Positions 53,519-62,092 of a DNA stretch of 64,000 nucleotides are shown piece after piece. Below the pieces are notes generated by a model, which saw nothing but the letters and a program-made list of their open reading frames with translations, searched no databases and had not been told where the DNA came from. The stretch spans positions 2,108,001-2,172,000 of the forward strand of contig NZ_CP124855.1 of the NCBI RefSeq assembly GCF_030012525.1, in the 5' to 3' direction. Made by a program: the position numbers and the translations under genes. The stretch's first letter is position 1. Each line of letters starts with the position of its first letter. The DNA is from Chryseobacterium gotjawalense (lineage in GTDB: Bacteria; Bacteroidota; Bacteroidia; Flavobacteriales; Weeksellaceae).

Positions 53519-54616
53519 ATGAAAGTTATTGTTTCAGCATTTAGCAGTTTGTATACCGACCAAAGAATTGAAAAGGTGTGCGAAACTTTGCATAAAAATG
53601 GATATGAAGTACTGTTAATAGGGAATGATTGGGGAGGCGCAGGAGCAATGCACCGTCCTTATAAGTTCCTTCGGATAAAACATTTTTCATCTTCGTTAAA
53701 AACCGCCTACGCCGAATTTAACTGGAAACTTTATAAAGAACTTAAAAAGAATGCCGATAAAAACACCATCCTTCTCGCCAATGATTTGGATGCGCTGTTG
53801 CCCAATACACTGATTTCTAAAAAATTAAATATTCCACTACTATTTGACAGTCATGAAATCTTTACTGAAATGCCTGCCATTCAAGGTAAATTTTCGCAAA
53901 AAATATGGAGATTTTTAGAGCAAAAACTGGTGCCCAACATCAAATATATGATGACGGAAAGTTACAGCTATGCAGAATGGTTCGCTGATCAATATGGCGT
54001 AAATCCTGTGGTTGTAAGAAATATTCCAAGGCGAATTTCAGAGCCATTTGATATCCCGAAAAATAATCCAAAAATCCTGCTCTATCAAGGAATTATTAAC
54101 CAGTCGAGGGGAATTTCTCAAGCTATTTTAGCAACTAAACATTTAGACAATGTTATTTTTAAAATTGCTGGCGACGGTCCAAAAAGAGCGGAATACGAAG
54201 CGCTTGTAAAAAAAGAGGGATTGGAAAATAAAGTTGAGTTTTTAGGAAAGTTAATTCCAACTGAACTTAGAAAACTTACGAAAACGGCGGATGTCGCTTT
54301 AAGCATTGAAGAAAACGGTGGCGTCAGTTATCTTTATTCATTACCTAATAAAGTTTCCGATTGTATTCAGGCAAGGGTTCCATTGGTTTTAATCAATTTT
54401 CCAGAAATGATGCGGGTCTATAATGAGTTTAAAGTGGGAGAAATTGTTGAAAATCACGATCCACTCAACCTTGCCGAAAAAATAAAAACAGTTATTGAAA
54501 AAGGACGGGAATTCTATCAGCCTGAATTGGAAAGAGCTGCACAGGAGCTGTGTTGGGAAAAGGAAGAACCCAAAATCCTCGCCTTATTCAGACAGGTTGT
54601 TGAAGAAAATTTCTAA
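53519..54616 (+). CDS. Glycosyltransferase, GT4-like fold
   Basis: 365 residues. N-terminal Rossmann half with KVCETLHKNGYEVLLIGNDW, a linker, then the C-terminal nucleotide-sugar half: LLYQGIINQSRGISQAILAT, FKIAGDGPKRAEYEALVKKE and VALSIEENGGVSYLYSLPNK with the Glu motif, then SDCIQARVPLVLINFPEM. Acts on a surface glycan or lipid in the cytoplasm; donor and acceptor unknown. A second glycosyltransferase lies behind sufE. Confidence 0.88.
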   Translation: MKVIVSAFSSLYTDQRIEKVCETLHKNGYEVLLIGNDWGGAGAMHRPYKFLRIKHFSSSLKTAYAEFNWKLYKELKKNADKNTILLANDLDALLPNTLISKKLNIPLLFDSHEIFTEMPAIQGKFSQKIWRFLEQKLVPNIKYMMTESYSYAEWFADQYGVNPVVVRNIPRRISEPFDIPKNNPKILLYQGIINQSRGISQAILATKHLDNVIFKIAGDGPKRAEYEALVKKEGLENKVEFLGKLIPTELRKLTKTADVALSIEENGGVSYLYSLPNKVSDCIQARVPLVLINFPEMMRVYNEFKVGEIVENHDPLNLAEKIKTVIEKGREFYQPELERAAQELCWEKEEPKILALFRQVVEENF

Positions 54617-54628
54617 GACCGAATTTCT

Positions 54629-54636
54629 TATCTTTG
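54629..54636 (+). promoter_or_regulatory. -7 element of sufE
   Basis: TATCTTTG matches TAnnTTTG, 18 bases before the ATG at 54655 and just after the end of the glycosyltransferase gene. Confidence 0.6.
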
Positions 54637-54654
54637 CACAAATTGAACTGAGCA

Positions 54655-55074
54655 ATGACCATCAAAGAAAAACAGCAGGAAACCGTAGACGCATTTGCGT
54701 TTATGGAAGATTGGGAACAGAAATACGAGTACATTATCGATCTTGGGAAAGAACTGAAAGGACTGCCTGAGGAGAAGAAAACAGATGACAATTTAATTAA
54801 AGGCTGTCAGTCAAAAGTATGGATTGATGCAGAATTCAAAGAGGGAAAACTTTACTTCAATGCTGATTCCGACGGCATTTTACCCAAAGGAATCATTTCG
54901 CTTTTAGTCTCGATTTACAGCGGTCATACCACGCAGGAAATATTAGCGTCTGATTTTAAATTCATTGAAGAAATCGGACTGCAGGAATTCCTGTCACCGT
55001 CACGAGCCAACGGTTTGATGGCGATGACCAAACAAATTAAGTTTTACGCAGTCGCATTTCAATTAAAGTCTTGA
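54655..55074 (+). CDS. sufE: SufE-family cysteine desulfurase partner
   Basis: 139 residues. SufE accepts sulfur from the desulfurase SufS through a conserved Cys, here in LIKGCQSKVWIDAEF, and passes it to the iron-sulfur scaffold. The rest (LPKGIISLLVSIYSGHTTQE, LQEFLSPSRANGLMAMTKQI) fits the family. The other suf genes are not in this window. Its stop overlaps the start of the following glycosyltransferase by four bases. Confidence 0.95.
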   Translation: MTIKEKQQETVDAFAFMEDWEQKYEYIIDLGKELKGLPEEKKTDDNLIKGCQSKVWIDAEFKEGKLYFNADSDGILPKGIISLLVSIYSGHTTQEILASDFKFIEEIGLQEFLSPSRANGLMAMTKQIKFYAVAFQLKS

Positions 55075-56036
55075 TCAGAATATTAGCATATCGTTTTTCT
55101 GCTTTCGGAGACGTCGCGATGACCGTTCCCGTTTTCACCGAGTTTCTTCAGCAGAATCCCGACGTAGAAGTGGTCATGGTTTCCAGGGACAACTTCAAAG
55201 ATTTATTTGAAGGCATTCCTAATCTTATTTTCAGGGGAATTGATGTCGATGATTACAAAGGTTTTTTTGGGCTGAGAAAATTAGGCAGAACTTTATTAAA
55301 AGAATACAGACCTGATTATATTGCTGATTTACACGATGTTATCCGAACAAAAACCCTCGATTTATTTTTTATTAAAAATGGTTTTAAAGTCTTTAAAATC
55401 AACAAAGAGAAAGAAGAAAAGGAACATCTTACAGATATCTGGAATTTAGATAAGAAAAAGCTGAAACCGACCAGCGAACGGTATGCAGATGTCTTTCGTG
55501 CAATGAATTTCAAACTTGAACTTTCTCATCAATACTCACAGAAAAACATCACCAAAAAAGGAATTGGAATTGCACCTTTCGCCCAACACAAAGGAAAAAT
55601 GCTCCCTTTAGAAAAAACCTTTGAGGTGGTAAAAATCCTTGCACAAAACCATAACGTCTATTTTTTTGGCGGTGGAAAAAATGAAATCACCATTCTCGAC
55701 GGCTGGCAACGACAAATACCCAATACCGAAAATTTAGCAGGAAAACTGAATCTAAAAGAAGAATTACAAAAAATCGCAGAACTGGAGGTCATGATTTCAA
55801 TGGATTCAGCCAATATGCATTTGGCAAGTTTAATGGGAACCCGATGCATTTCCGTTTGGGGTTCTACCCATCCTTACGCCGGATTTTTAGGCTACGGACA
55901 AAGTGAAAACGATATCGTTCAGGTAAAAGATTTAACCTGCAGACCCTGCTCTGTTTTTGGTGATAAAGAATGTTATCGCGGCGACTGGGCCTGTTTAGAA
56001 GAAATTAATATTCAGAGGATTATCAATCTGGTATAA
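55071..56036 (+). CDS. Glycosyltransferase family 9 (heptosyltransferase-like)
   Basis: 321 residues. Starts at TTG 55071, overlapping sufE (TTGA). GT9 signs: LAYRFSAFGDVAMTVPVF at the N-terminus, ADLHDVIRTKTLDLFF, then IAPFAQHKGKMLPLEKTFEV, FFGGGKNEITILDGWQ, MISMDSANMHLASLMGTRCI and the Cys-rich end CRPCSVFGDKECY. Probably adds a sugar to lipopolysaccharide core. A 4-base overlap implies coupled translation with sufE, an odd pairing by function. Confidence 0.9.
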   Translation: MIRILAYRFSAFGDVAMTVPVFTEFLQQNPDVEVVMVSRDNFKDLFEGIPNLIFRGIDVDDYKGFFGLRKLGRTLLKEYRPDYIADLHDVIRTKTLDLFFIKNGFKVFKINKEKEEKEHLTDIWNLDKKKLKPTSERYADVFRAMNFKLELSHQYSQKNITKKGIGIAPFAQHKGKMLPLEKTFEVVKILAQNHNVYFFGGGKNEITILDGWQRQIPNTENLAGKLNLKEELQKIAELEVMISMDSANMHLASLMGTRCISVWGSTHPYAGFLGYGQSENDIVQVKDLTCRPCSVFGDKECYRGDWACLEEINIQRIINLV

Positions 56037-56040
56037 AAAA

Positions 56041-56076
56041 AAATTCCTTTCAACTCAATGAAAGGAATTTTTTTTT
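56041..56076. terminator. Terminator after GT9 gene (bidirectional)
   Basis: AAATTCCTTTCA (56041-56052) and TGAAAGGAATTT (56059-56070) form a 12-bp stem with a 6-base loop, T's on the right and A's on the left, serving also the convergent mannose-1-P gene. Confidence 0.9.
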
Positions 56077-56088
56077 CATGACCTTTTT

Positions 56089-57171
56089 TTACATAAATTT
56101 CTCTCCTTTTTTCAAAGTTTTCAGATCATGCACATAATCTTTGATGAGCTGGTCATTTTCTCTTGGGCAAATCAGCAGTGCTTTTTCGGTATCCACCACG
56201 ATGTAATTTTCTAATCCATCGATGACAACTGCCTTATTCACATTTTTTAACTTAATCAAATTCCCTTTTGAGTTGTAAGTGACCACATGTTTCGTATTGA
56301 CGGAGTTTTCATTCTCCCCTTTTTCGGCATTTTCATAAATTGAAGTCCAGGTTCCTAAATCGCTCCAGCCCAAATCTGCAGGAATAACGTACACGTTTTT
56401 TGCTTTTTCCAAAATCCCGTTGTCAATCGAGACTTTATTTACTTTAGGATAAATCAAGTCAATACACCGTTCTTCATCTTTTGAATTGTACTCGCAGCTT
56501 TCAAAATTTTGGGTCATTTCCGGCAAATAACTGTCAAACGCAGAGAGAATCGATTTTACATTCCAGACAAAAATCCCGGCATTCCATAAGAAATCACCAC
56601 TTTCCAGGAAGGTTTTGGCAATTTCCAAATCCGGTTTTTCGGTAAATGTTTTAACTTTAAAATATTCAGAATTATGGTTTTCAACGAACTGAATGTATCC
56701 ATAACCGGTATCAGGACGCGTTGGATTAATTCCCAAAGTGATCAGATAATCATTTTCCTGTGCCAACCTAAAGGCGAGTTCTACTTTTTGCAAAAAGGTA
56801 TCTTCCTTTAAAATTAAATGATCTGCAGGAAGGACAATGATATTGGCATCTGCATCTTTATCGGCGATTTTTTTGGCCATATAAATATTACATGCGGCCG
56901 TATTTTTCATCATCGGTTCACCCACAATATTTTCCGGATTAATTTCGGGCAATTGTTCGGCCGTGAGCGAAATATATTCCTTATTGGTGATAACGTAAAT
57001 GTTATCGACGGGTACAATTTTTTTAATTCTATCGTAGGTTTGCTGAATCATCGTTCGGCCTGTTCCTAAAATATCCTGAAACTGTTTCGGGTATTGTTGA
57101 GTGCTCATTGGCCAGAACCGACTTCCGATTCCTCCTGCCATTATCACACAGTAATTATTTGACATAGACAT
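56089..57171 (-). CDS. Mannose-1-phosphate guanylyltransferase
   Basis: 360 residues. Makes GDP-mannose from mannose 1-phosphate and GTP for glycans. Signature IMAGGIGSRFWPMSTQQYPK at the N-terminus, IVLPADHLILKEDTF, GYGYIQF, FTEKPDLEIAKTFLESGDFL and WNAGIFVWNV are family motifs. It is 2 bases from the SprT-like gene, likely one transcript with it. GDP-mannose may feed fucose or mannose chains made elsewhere. Confidence 0.94.
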   Translation of the reverse strand: MSMSNNYCVIMAGGIGSRFWPMSTQQYPKQFQDILGTGRTMIQQTYDRIKKIVPVDNIYVITNKEYISLTAEQLPEINPENIVGEPMMKNTAACNIYMAKKIADKDADANIIVLPADHLILKEDTFLQKVELAFRLAQENDYLITLGINPTRPDTGYGYIQFVENHNSEYFKVKTFTEKPDLEIAKTFLESGDFLWNAGIFVWNVKSILSAFDSYLPEMTQNFESCEYNSKDEERCIDLIYPKVNKVSIDNGILEKAKNVYVIPADLGWSDLGTWTSIYENAEKGENENSVNTKHVVTYNSKGNLIKLKNVNKAVVIDGLENYIVVDTEKALLICPRENDQLIKDYVHDLKTLKKGEKFM

Positions 57172-57173
57172 AT

Positions 57174-57764
57174 TTAACTTATTTTTTCTACTCGCGCCAA
57201 GGGTTTAAAAATATATTTTTTATCGGTATCGAGCTGTGTACAAAGATAGTTTTTTTTACGTTTTTCTTCAATGATATAAATCTGCTTTCTGTAAATGAAC
57301 CGGTCTTTAATTTCCAGATCTTCGATATACGAAGTTTCATCTTCATAATCCTCGATGTGGAAGTATCTTACCAGATCCGGACTCGACATAAAATTGGCTT
57401 TGGGAGACTTTAAAAATTTTAAAATAATGGGTTTTAAATCTTCATCATACACCGGAATGCTTTCTAAAAGCATTGTTCTGAAGGTATGTTTCCACTCTGC
57501 TCCGTGTGGTGAAATACGGTGACCGAAATTTTCAAATGCCAATAAGTGCGCCAGTTCATGGGTCAGAACAAAGAAAAAAAGCTGCGGCTGTAAGGTTGAA
57601 TTGATGGTGATCTGATGCGATTTGTCCGGCATTTTCCGATAATCGCCGAGTTTGGAATTTCTGCCTCTGGTGATTTTGATATGAATGGGAGAATCGCCAA
57701 ACCATTTCTTGAGATGCGGTAAACAGTGGTTCGGTAAATATTTTTCTAAAAGCGAAATCGACAT
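57174..57764 (-). CDS. SprT-like zinc metalloprotease domain protein
   Basis: 196 residues. HELAHLLAFENFGHRISPHG has the HExxH zinc motif with the third ligand downstream (ISPHGAEW), typical of SprT/WSS1-like domains. Bacterial members have unknown substrates; eukaryotic Spartan cleaves proteins crosslinked to DNA. C-terminal half is basic. Upstream of the mannose-1-phosphate gene. Confidence 0.88.
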   Translation of the reverse strand: MSISLLEKYLPNHCLPHLKKWFGDSPIHIKITRGRNSKLGDYRKMPDKSHQITINSTLQPQLFFFVLTHELAHLLAFENFGHRISPHGAEWKHTFRTMLLESIPVYDEDLKPIILKFLKSPKANFMSSPDLVRYFHIEDYEDETSYIEDLEIKDRFIYRKQIYIIEEKRKKNYLCTQLDTDKKYIFKPLARVEKIS

Positions 57765-57838
57765 TTTTTATCTTCCGTTTAAAACTAAGAAATACTTTTT
57801 TCCCATTTTTACAGGATTAAGAATTTCTCCAAAAATTT

Positions 57839-59188
57839 TTATAAAGATAAGGGAATCCCCGCATAGAAATTCAACAGTTTCAAACTAAACAAATAATTAA
57901 ACTTCGATTGTTCAACACTTCCCTGAGCATTAGCGTAATTATTTCTGGCAATATTTAAATCATAAATCGTCGTTTTTCCGGCATTATAGCTTTTCTCAGC
58001 AAAATCCAGCGCGAGCTTCGAGCTTTTCTCTGCTTGTGAAGCCGCGAGATATGATTCGTAATTACTTTCTGCATCAAACTGGGCTTGCTGAACATTTTGT
58101 AAAACCTGCTGCTTTTGTTGAAGCAAAGCGGTTTTAGCGATATCTTCATTAATTTTCGACTGCTCAACATTTAATCTGGTAATGCCTTTATTGAAAATCG
58201 GAATGTTGGCAGAAAGTCCGAGCTGTTGTCCGAAATTATCTTTGTACTGTTTGAAAAAACCGCTTTCTTTAATCGGGTTTCCGTTGATATCACGCCCTGC
58301 ATAATTGGTCACCAGAGAATTAAAATAGGAAGTTCCGATTCCTGCGCTTGCGGTGACCGTCGGCCAAAAAGCAGTTTCTGTAATTTCAGTTTGTGCCTCG
58401 GCAGATTTTATTCTTACTTCTGCAGATTTTATCTGAGGTTGGTTTTCAAATGCTTTATCAATAATTTGGTCTGCGGAAAATAATGGCGCCTGGATCTCAC
58501 TTTGAATATTGACATTCTGTATGTCAAAGTTTTTATAGTCAGGAAGTTGCAACAGCATCGCCAGAGCGAATAAACTTCGTTCCGTATTAATTTGTGCGGT
58601 TTTTACATTTTGTTTTTCTCTTGCCAAAGCCGCTTCTGCTTCTGCTAAAATCGTTTGCGGTGTGGTTCCGACTTCCGTAGTAATTTTAGCTCTTTTGTAG
58701 AGTTTGTCTGCATTATCCAAAGCGCTTTCCGAAATTTTAGTAATTTCTCGGTTCAGTAAAATGGAAAGATATTGTTGTGCAATTTGAAGTGAAATATCAT
58801 TTTTAATCTTTTCGATATCAAAATTGCTGGCCTGAACATCGAACTCTGTTTTTCTAATGTTCTTCTCTAATCTGCCATTATTATAAATCAAAATATCTGC
58901 GCCAACGCTCGCTCTATTGCTGAAATTATCATTTCGGTTGGTGGTTCCAAAAACATCAATACCTTGTCCGAAACTGACATTATTGTTGATCGTCCCAGAA
59001 ACGCCTGGTAAATATTGCCGTTTGGCAATTTGTAAAGAATTATCCTGAAGTTTCTTGTTATAAGTGTTCTGAATAACTTGTAAATTGTTTTCTACAGCGT
59101 AATTCACACATTCCTGCAACGTCCATACTTTTTGAGAAAAAACAAAAGTGGACAGCAAACTCAGAAAAAAAACAGCAGATTTCTTCAT
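57839..59188 (-). CDS. TolC-family outer-membrane efflux protein
   Basis: 449 residues with a signal peptide (MKKSAVFFLSLLSTFVFSQK). Two internally repeated halves of long coiled helices with the OEP signatures (WTLQECVNYAVENNLQVI, QAQFDAESNYESYLAASQ, KLALDFAEKSYNAGKTTIYD). Forms the exit channel for a tripartite pump. No adaptor or inner-membrane pump gene is beside it. Monocistronic. Confidence 0.93.
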   Translation of the reverse strand: MKKSAVFFLSLLSTFVFSQKVWTLQECVNYAVENNLQVIQNTYNKKLQDNSLQIAKRQYLPGVSGTINNNVSFGQGIDVFGTTNRNDNFSNRASVGADILIYNNGRLEKNIRKTEFDVQASNFDIEKIKNDISLQIAQQYLSILLNREITKISESALDNADKLYKRAKITTEVGTTPQTILAEAEAALAREKQNVKTAQINTERSLFALAMLLQLPDYKNFDIQNVNIQSEIQAPLFSADQIIDKAFENQPQIKSAEVRIKSAEAQTEITETAFWPTVTASAGIGTSYFNSLVTNYAGRDINGNPIKESGFFKQYKDNFGQQLGLSANIPIFNKGITRLNVEQSKINEDIAKTALLQQKQQVLQNVQQAQFDAESNYESYLAASQAEKSSKLALDFAEKSYNAGKTTIYDLNIARNNYANAQGSVEQSKFNYLFSLKLLNFYAGIPLSL

Positions 59189-59344
59189 TGATTAATTTAT
59201 AGAATAAGACGAAGTTTTTGGTGATTTGTTACAAATTTCTTTAGAGCTTGTTTAAATTAAAATCAGCATCAAAATCTAAAAACTTCAGATTAAATTTATT
59301 TTAAACACATAAGTCCCAACTTATAAGTTAAAATTCAAATAATG

Positions 59345-61132
59345 TTAATCAATAATCCCAAATTTCTTCATCAGATAAATTGCGTTCATGCTTTTGGTAA
59401 CGCCGTTTTGAAGTTTGTAATCGGTTTCTAATTCCCCATTTTTTTGCTCTAATTCAAAGCAGTAGTTTTTAATCTCAGCAGGAAATTTTTCTTCGATTTT
59501 GGTGAGTTCCAAATCGTGGGTGGCAATGAGGCAGGAAAAAAGGGTTTTGCTTTTCATTAATTTTTCCAAGAATAATTCGGAACCAGTGAGTTTATCCTGG
59601 GAATTGGTGCCTTTTAAAATCTCATCTAAAATAATGAATTGCGGAATTCCTTTATCTAAATTTTCGACCAGACTTCTGAGGCGAAGAATCTCTGCATTGA
59701 AATAAGAAGTTCCATCGTTTAAAGAATCACTCGTCCGCATTGAAGTAAAAAGTTTCATCGGAATAAATGTAAATTCCCTTGCAGCAACGGGACAACCGTT
59801 CATAGCGAGCACTAAATTAATTCCCACCGTTCGCAAAAATGTAGATTTTCCCGTCATATTTGCTCCTGTGATGATGGAGATCTCTGTGTTTTGCGCTATC
59901 TGAAAATCATTAGAAACCACTTCTGGCTGAAATAAAAGGGGATGAATTATTTGTTCTGCTTTCAGTTTTTCGCCAGAATTAGAAATTTCCGGATAGTGAT
60001 ATTGAGGATTTTTGAAGCGGAAAATCCCCAAAGAAATCAAAGCTTCAAACTCTGAAAAAGCATCAAACCATTGCGGTAAATCCTGCTCAATATTTTTAAT
60101 CTGATTTTCAATTTTCAGCGCAAAGTTCAGTTTCCAGAGGAAGAAATTATTCAGAATGACTCCGATATTACTTTGTCCATTTTCATAATTCCTAAGGAGA
60201 CGCGCGAGCTTTTCAATTTCTTTTCGTGACGATTTGCTTTTCCCCGAAATAAATTTCTTCTGAAGCTGTTGATTCAATTCCTCTTTGAATTGTTCTTTTT
60301 CGATGTGAGAAAATATGGCTAAAAACTGCTCATACTGTTCAGAATTAAAAGATAAAGTCCCGGAAATATACTCCATTTTTTTACCATAAAACATTAAAAT
60401 AAATCGGGAACAGGCAAAAATGCCAGCGAAAATTAAAATCAGATATAGAGAGGGAATACTGATAAAAACCAAAGAAAGCAAAACGCCGAAAGTTAAAACA
60501 GGAATTACAATGACCGCAATTTTTGCTAAAACGGCGTTTTTAAAAACAGATTCCTTAAGCTCTGGATGTTTAATTTTTCCATTGATATCCAGCGATTTCG
60601 CTAAAGTGAGGAAATGAATATTCCATTCAGTTTTTTGCGAAAGCTCATCGATTGACTTTTGCTTGGCGATTATTTTCTCTTTTTCTACCCTTAAATTTAA
60701 AAGAAAATCTTTGAGTTTGTTTTTACCTAAAACCGTTTCGCAGTAGCTAATGTAACTGAAAAGTGAGTTTTTGCCCACAATATCCAGGTCTTTAGCAAAA
60801 GGATGATTATCAATATCCTCCTCAAAATCAAGTCCTGTATCGAATTCTGTTTTGGTAATTATCTGATTTCCAATATGAATGTAATCTTTATAAAATTGCA
60901 GTTCCTGTTTTACATTTAAAAGGAAAAATCCCAAAATGAAAAATAAAACCGTGAAAAAAAACCCCAAATACAAATGACTTTGCAAACCACTTTCAAAGAT
61001 GAAATATTTTAATAAAAAGTAAGCAATGGAAAGGAATGTCGCAACTCTGATCCAGCCTAAAACCGTCAGCTTTTTCTGTAATTTCTGTAAGGTTTCCTTT
61101 TTTGCAGCAAGGAGCTCATGTAATTCTTCCAT
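59345..61132 (-). CDS. Membrane-anchored MutS-like ATPase
   Basis: 595 residues. Four predicted membrane helices: ~25-46 (WIRVATFLSIAYFLLKYFIF), ~53-74, ~200-224 (VLAKIAVIVIPVLTFGVLLS) and ~226-246. Then coiled regions and a MutS-type ABC ATPase at the C-terminus: GANMTGKSTFLRTVGINL (Walker A), STFLR, TSMRTSDSLNDGTSYFNAEI, FIILDEILKGTNSQDKLTGS (Walker B and D loop) and IATHDLELTKIE. It lacks the mismatch-recognition domains, so it is not a classical MutS. Role unknown. A small gene lies 6 bases upstream. Confidence 0.85.
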   Translation of the reverse strand: MEELHELLAAKKETLQKLQKKLTVLGWIRVATFLSIAYFLLKYFIFESGLQSHLYLGFFFTVLFFILGFFLLNVKQELQFYKDYIHIGNQIITKTEFDTGLDFEEDIDNHPFAKDLDIVGKNSLFSYISYCETVLGKNKLKDFLLNLRVEKEKIIAKQKSIDELSQKTEWNIHFLTLAKSLDINGKIKHPELKESVFKNAVLAKIAVIVIPVLTFGVLLSLVFISIPSLYLILIFAGIFACSRFILMFYGKKMEYISGTLSFNSEQYEQFLAIFSHIEKEQFKEELNQQLQKKFISGKSKSSRKEIEKLARLLRNYENGQSNIGVILNNFFLWKLNFALKIENQIKNIEQDLPQWFDAFSEFEALISLGIFRFKNPQYHYPEISNSGEKLKAEQIIHPLLFQPEVVSNDFQIAQNTEISIITGANMTGKSTFLRTVGINLVLAMNGCPVAAREFTFIPMKLFTSMRTSDSLNDGTSYFNAEILRLRSLVENLDKGIPQFIILDEILKGTNSQDKLTGSELFLEKLMKSKTLFSCLIATHDLELTKIEEKFPAEIKNYCFELEQKNGELETDYKLQNGVTKSMNAIYLMKKFGIID

Positions 61133-61138
61133 TCCGTT

Positions 61139-61525
61139 TTACCCTTTTTTCAGCTCGCCAATTCTGCTTACAACCGGCATGGAAAAAACACCGCTTGTCT
61201 GTAAATATTTTTCATAGAAAACGATGGCTTTTGCCGCAAAATCGGGATTAGGATTTTCCTTATTTTTAAAGTAGAACAAATTCCCCAACAGTTCAAAATA
61301 TGGAATATGATGGCTTTTGTCTTTGTCATTAATCAATTGAACAATTTCATCGACAGATTTCGAAGCTAATGTTTCAAAATCCATTTTGAACGTATCATTC
61401 ATATTGGTATCGAAAATCCTTTGAAGCTCTGAAAGGTCGCCATTGCTACCTCCCAAAATCATTTTAGAAAGAAATTCTGAAAATTGTTTTACTATTCTGA
61501 TGATGTAATCTTTGTCGTGGATCAT
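61139..61525 (-). CDS. Small helical protein upstream of the MutS-like gene (DUF6483-like)
   Basis: 128 residues, mainly helical (IIRIVKQFSEFLSKMILGGS, FFAKAIVFYEKY-type ending). The start MIHDKDYIIRIVKQFSEFLS resembles DUF6483 members from memory. It sits 6 bases before the membrane MutS-like gene, so the two are probably made together. No function known. Confidence 0.6.
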   Translation of the reverse strand: MIHDKDYIIRIVKQFSEFLSKMILGGSNGDLSELQRIFDTNMNDTFKMDFETLASKSVDEIVQLINDKDKSHHIPYFELLGNLFYFKNKENPNPDFAAKAIVFYEKYLQTSGVFSMPVVSRIGELKKG

Positions 61526-61561
61526 ATTAATTTATTTTGGTACAAGTTTAAAGTTTTCATG

Positions 61562-61617
61562 TTGCAAAAAAGGTGCAATGGGTGCATTAGGAATAAAAGG
61601 TGGTTTATTAGGTGCGC
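61562..61617. repeat. Left flanking block of iterated GGTGCA units
   Basis: Contains GGTGCAATGGGTGCATTAGG (from 61572) and GGTGCGCC (61611-61618), overlapping the last codons of the four-helix-bundle gene. Its reverse complement resembles the right-hand block at 62025-62092. Confidence 0.6.
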
Positions 61618-61979
61618 CAGTTGCTTTGTACATATTCAATATAATTGTGAATTTTTATACTTAAAGTCCGATAATTTCCTACCAACTTTTCAAGTTCTAA
61701 TTCAGAGGAAAGATCAGGATAGATACGAATGATTTTTTTAATATGATTCAAGGTTTCATCGCAACTGCTGTGAGAAAACCTCAAAAATCTCAGATAATCA
61801 TTTTTATAAACTCTTCTTCCGTATCCTTCCACAATGTTTGAGTTTACAGAATCTGAAGAACGCCGGATTTGACTTCCTAACTCATACAGTTCATGTTTGG
61901 GGAATTTTAGTGATTTCCGATGAGTTTCAATGAATAAATCAAATGAAATTTTATAAATATCAAGATTCTCGTAGCTCAT
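61608..61979 (-). CDS. Four-helix-bundle protein (23S rRNA intervening-sequence type)
   Basis: 123 residues matching the short helical family (TIGR02436-type) first found in intervening sequences of 23S rRNA: MSYENLDIYKISFDLFIETH, FPKHELYELGSQIRRSSDSV, NIVEGYGRRVYKNDYLRFLR, and SSCDETLNHIKKIIRIYP. Members are related to the Avd accessory protein of diversity-generating retroelements, but no reverse transcriptase is nearby. The gene is flanked by inverted iterated TTGCACC-type repeats, so the unit of ~530 bases may be a small mobile element. Confidence 0.88.
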   Translation of the reverse strand: MSYENLDIYKISFDLFIETHRKSLKFPKHELYELGSQIRRSSDSVNSNIVEGYGRRVYKNDYLRFLRFSHSSCDETLNHIKKIIRIYPDLSSELELEKLVGNYRTLSIKIHNYIEYVQSNWRT

Positions 61980-62024
61980 TTTATTATTTTAAAAAATAGA
62001 ATAAATCAATCAAATTTCATTCTT

Positions 62025-62092
62025 TTTGCACCTATTTTGCATCAATTGCACCATTGCACCCATGTACCAATTGTACCAATTTAAGCAAAGAA
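62025..62092. repeat. Right flanking block of iterated TTGCACC / TTGTACC units
   Basis: Runs of TTGCACC, ATTGCACCATTGCACCC, CATGTACC and AATTGTACC with a period near 8-9 bases, ending at the stop of the SpmAB-like gene (62081). It is in inverse orientation to the left block. Confidence 0.6.

Noticed and set aside
59318..59329. Perfect 12-bp palindrome AACTTATAAGTT between tolC-like and mutS-like genes
   Set aside because: It may be a binding site, but short palindromes are expected by chance in such AT-rich sequence and nothing else supports it.
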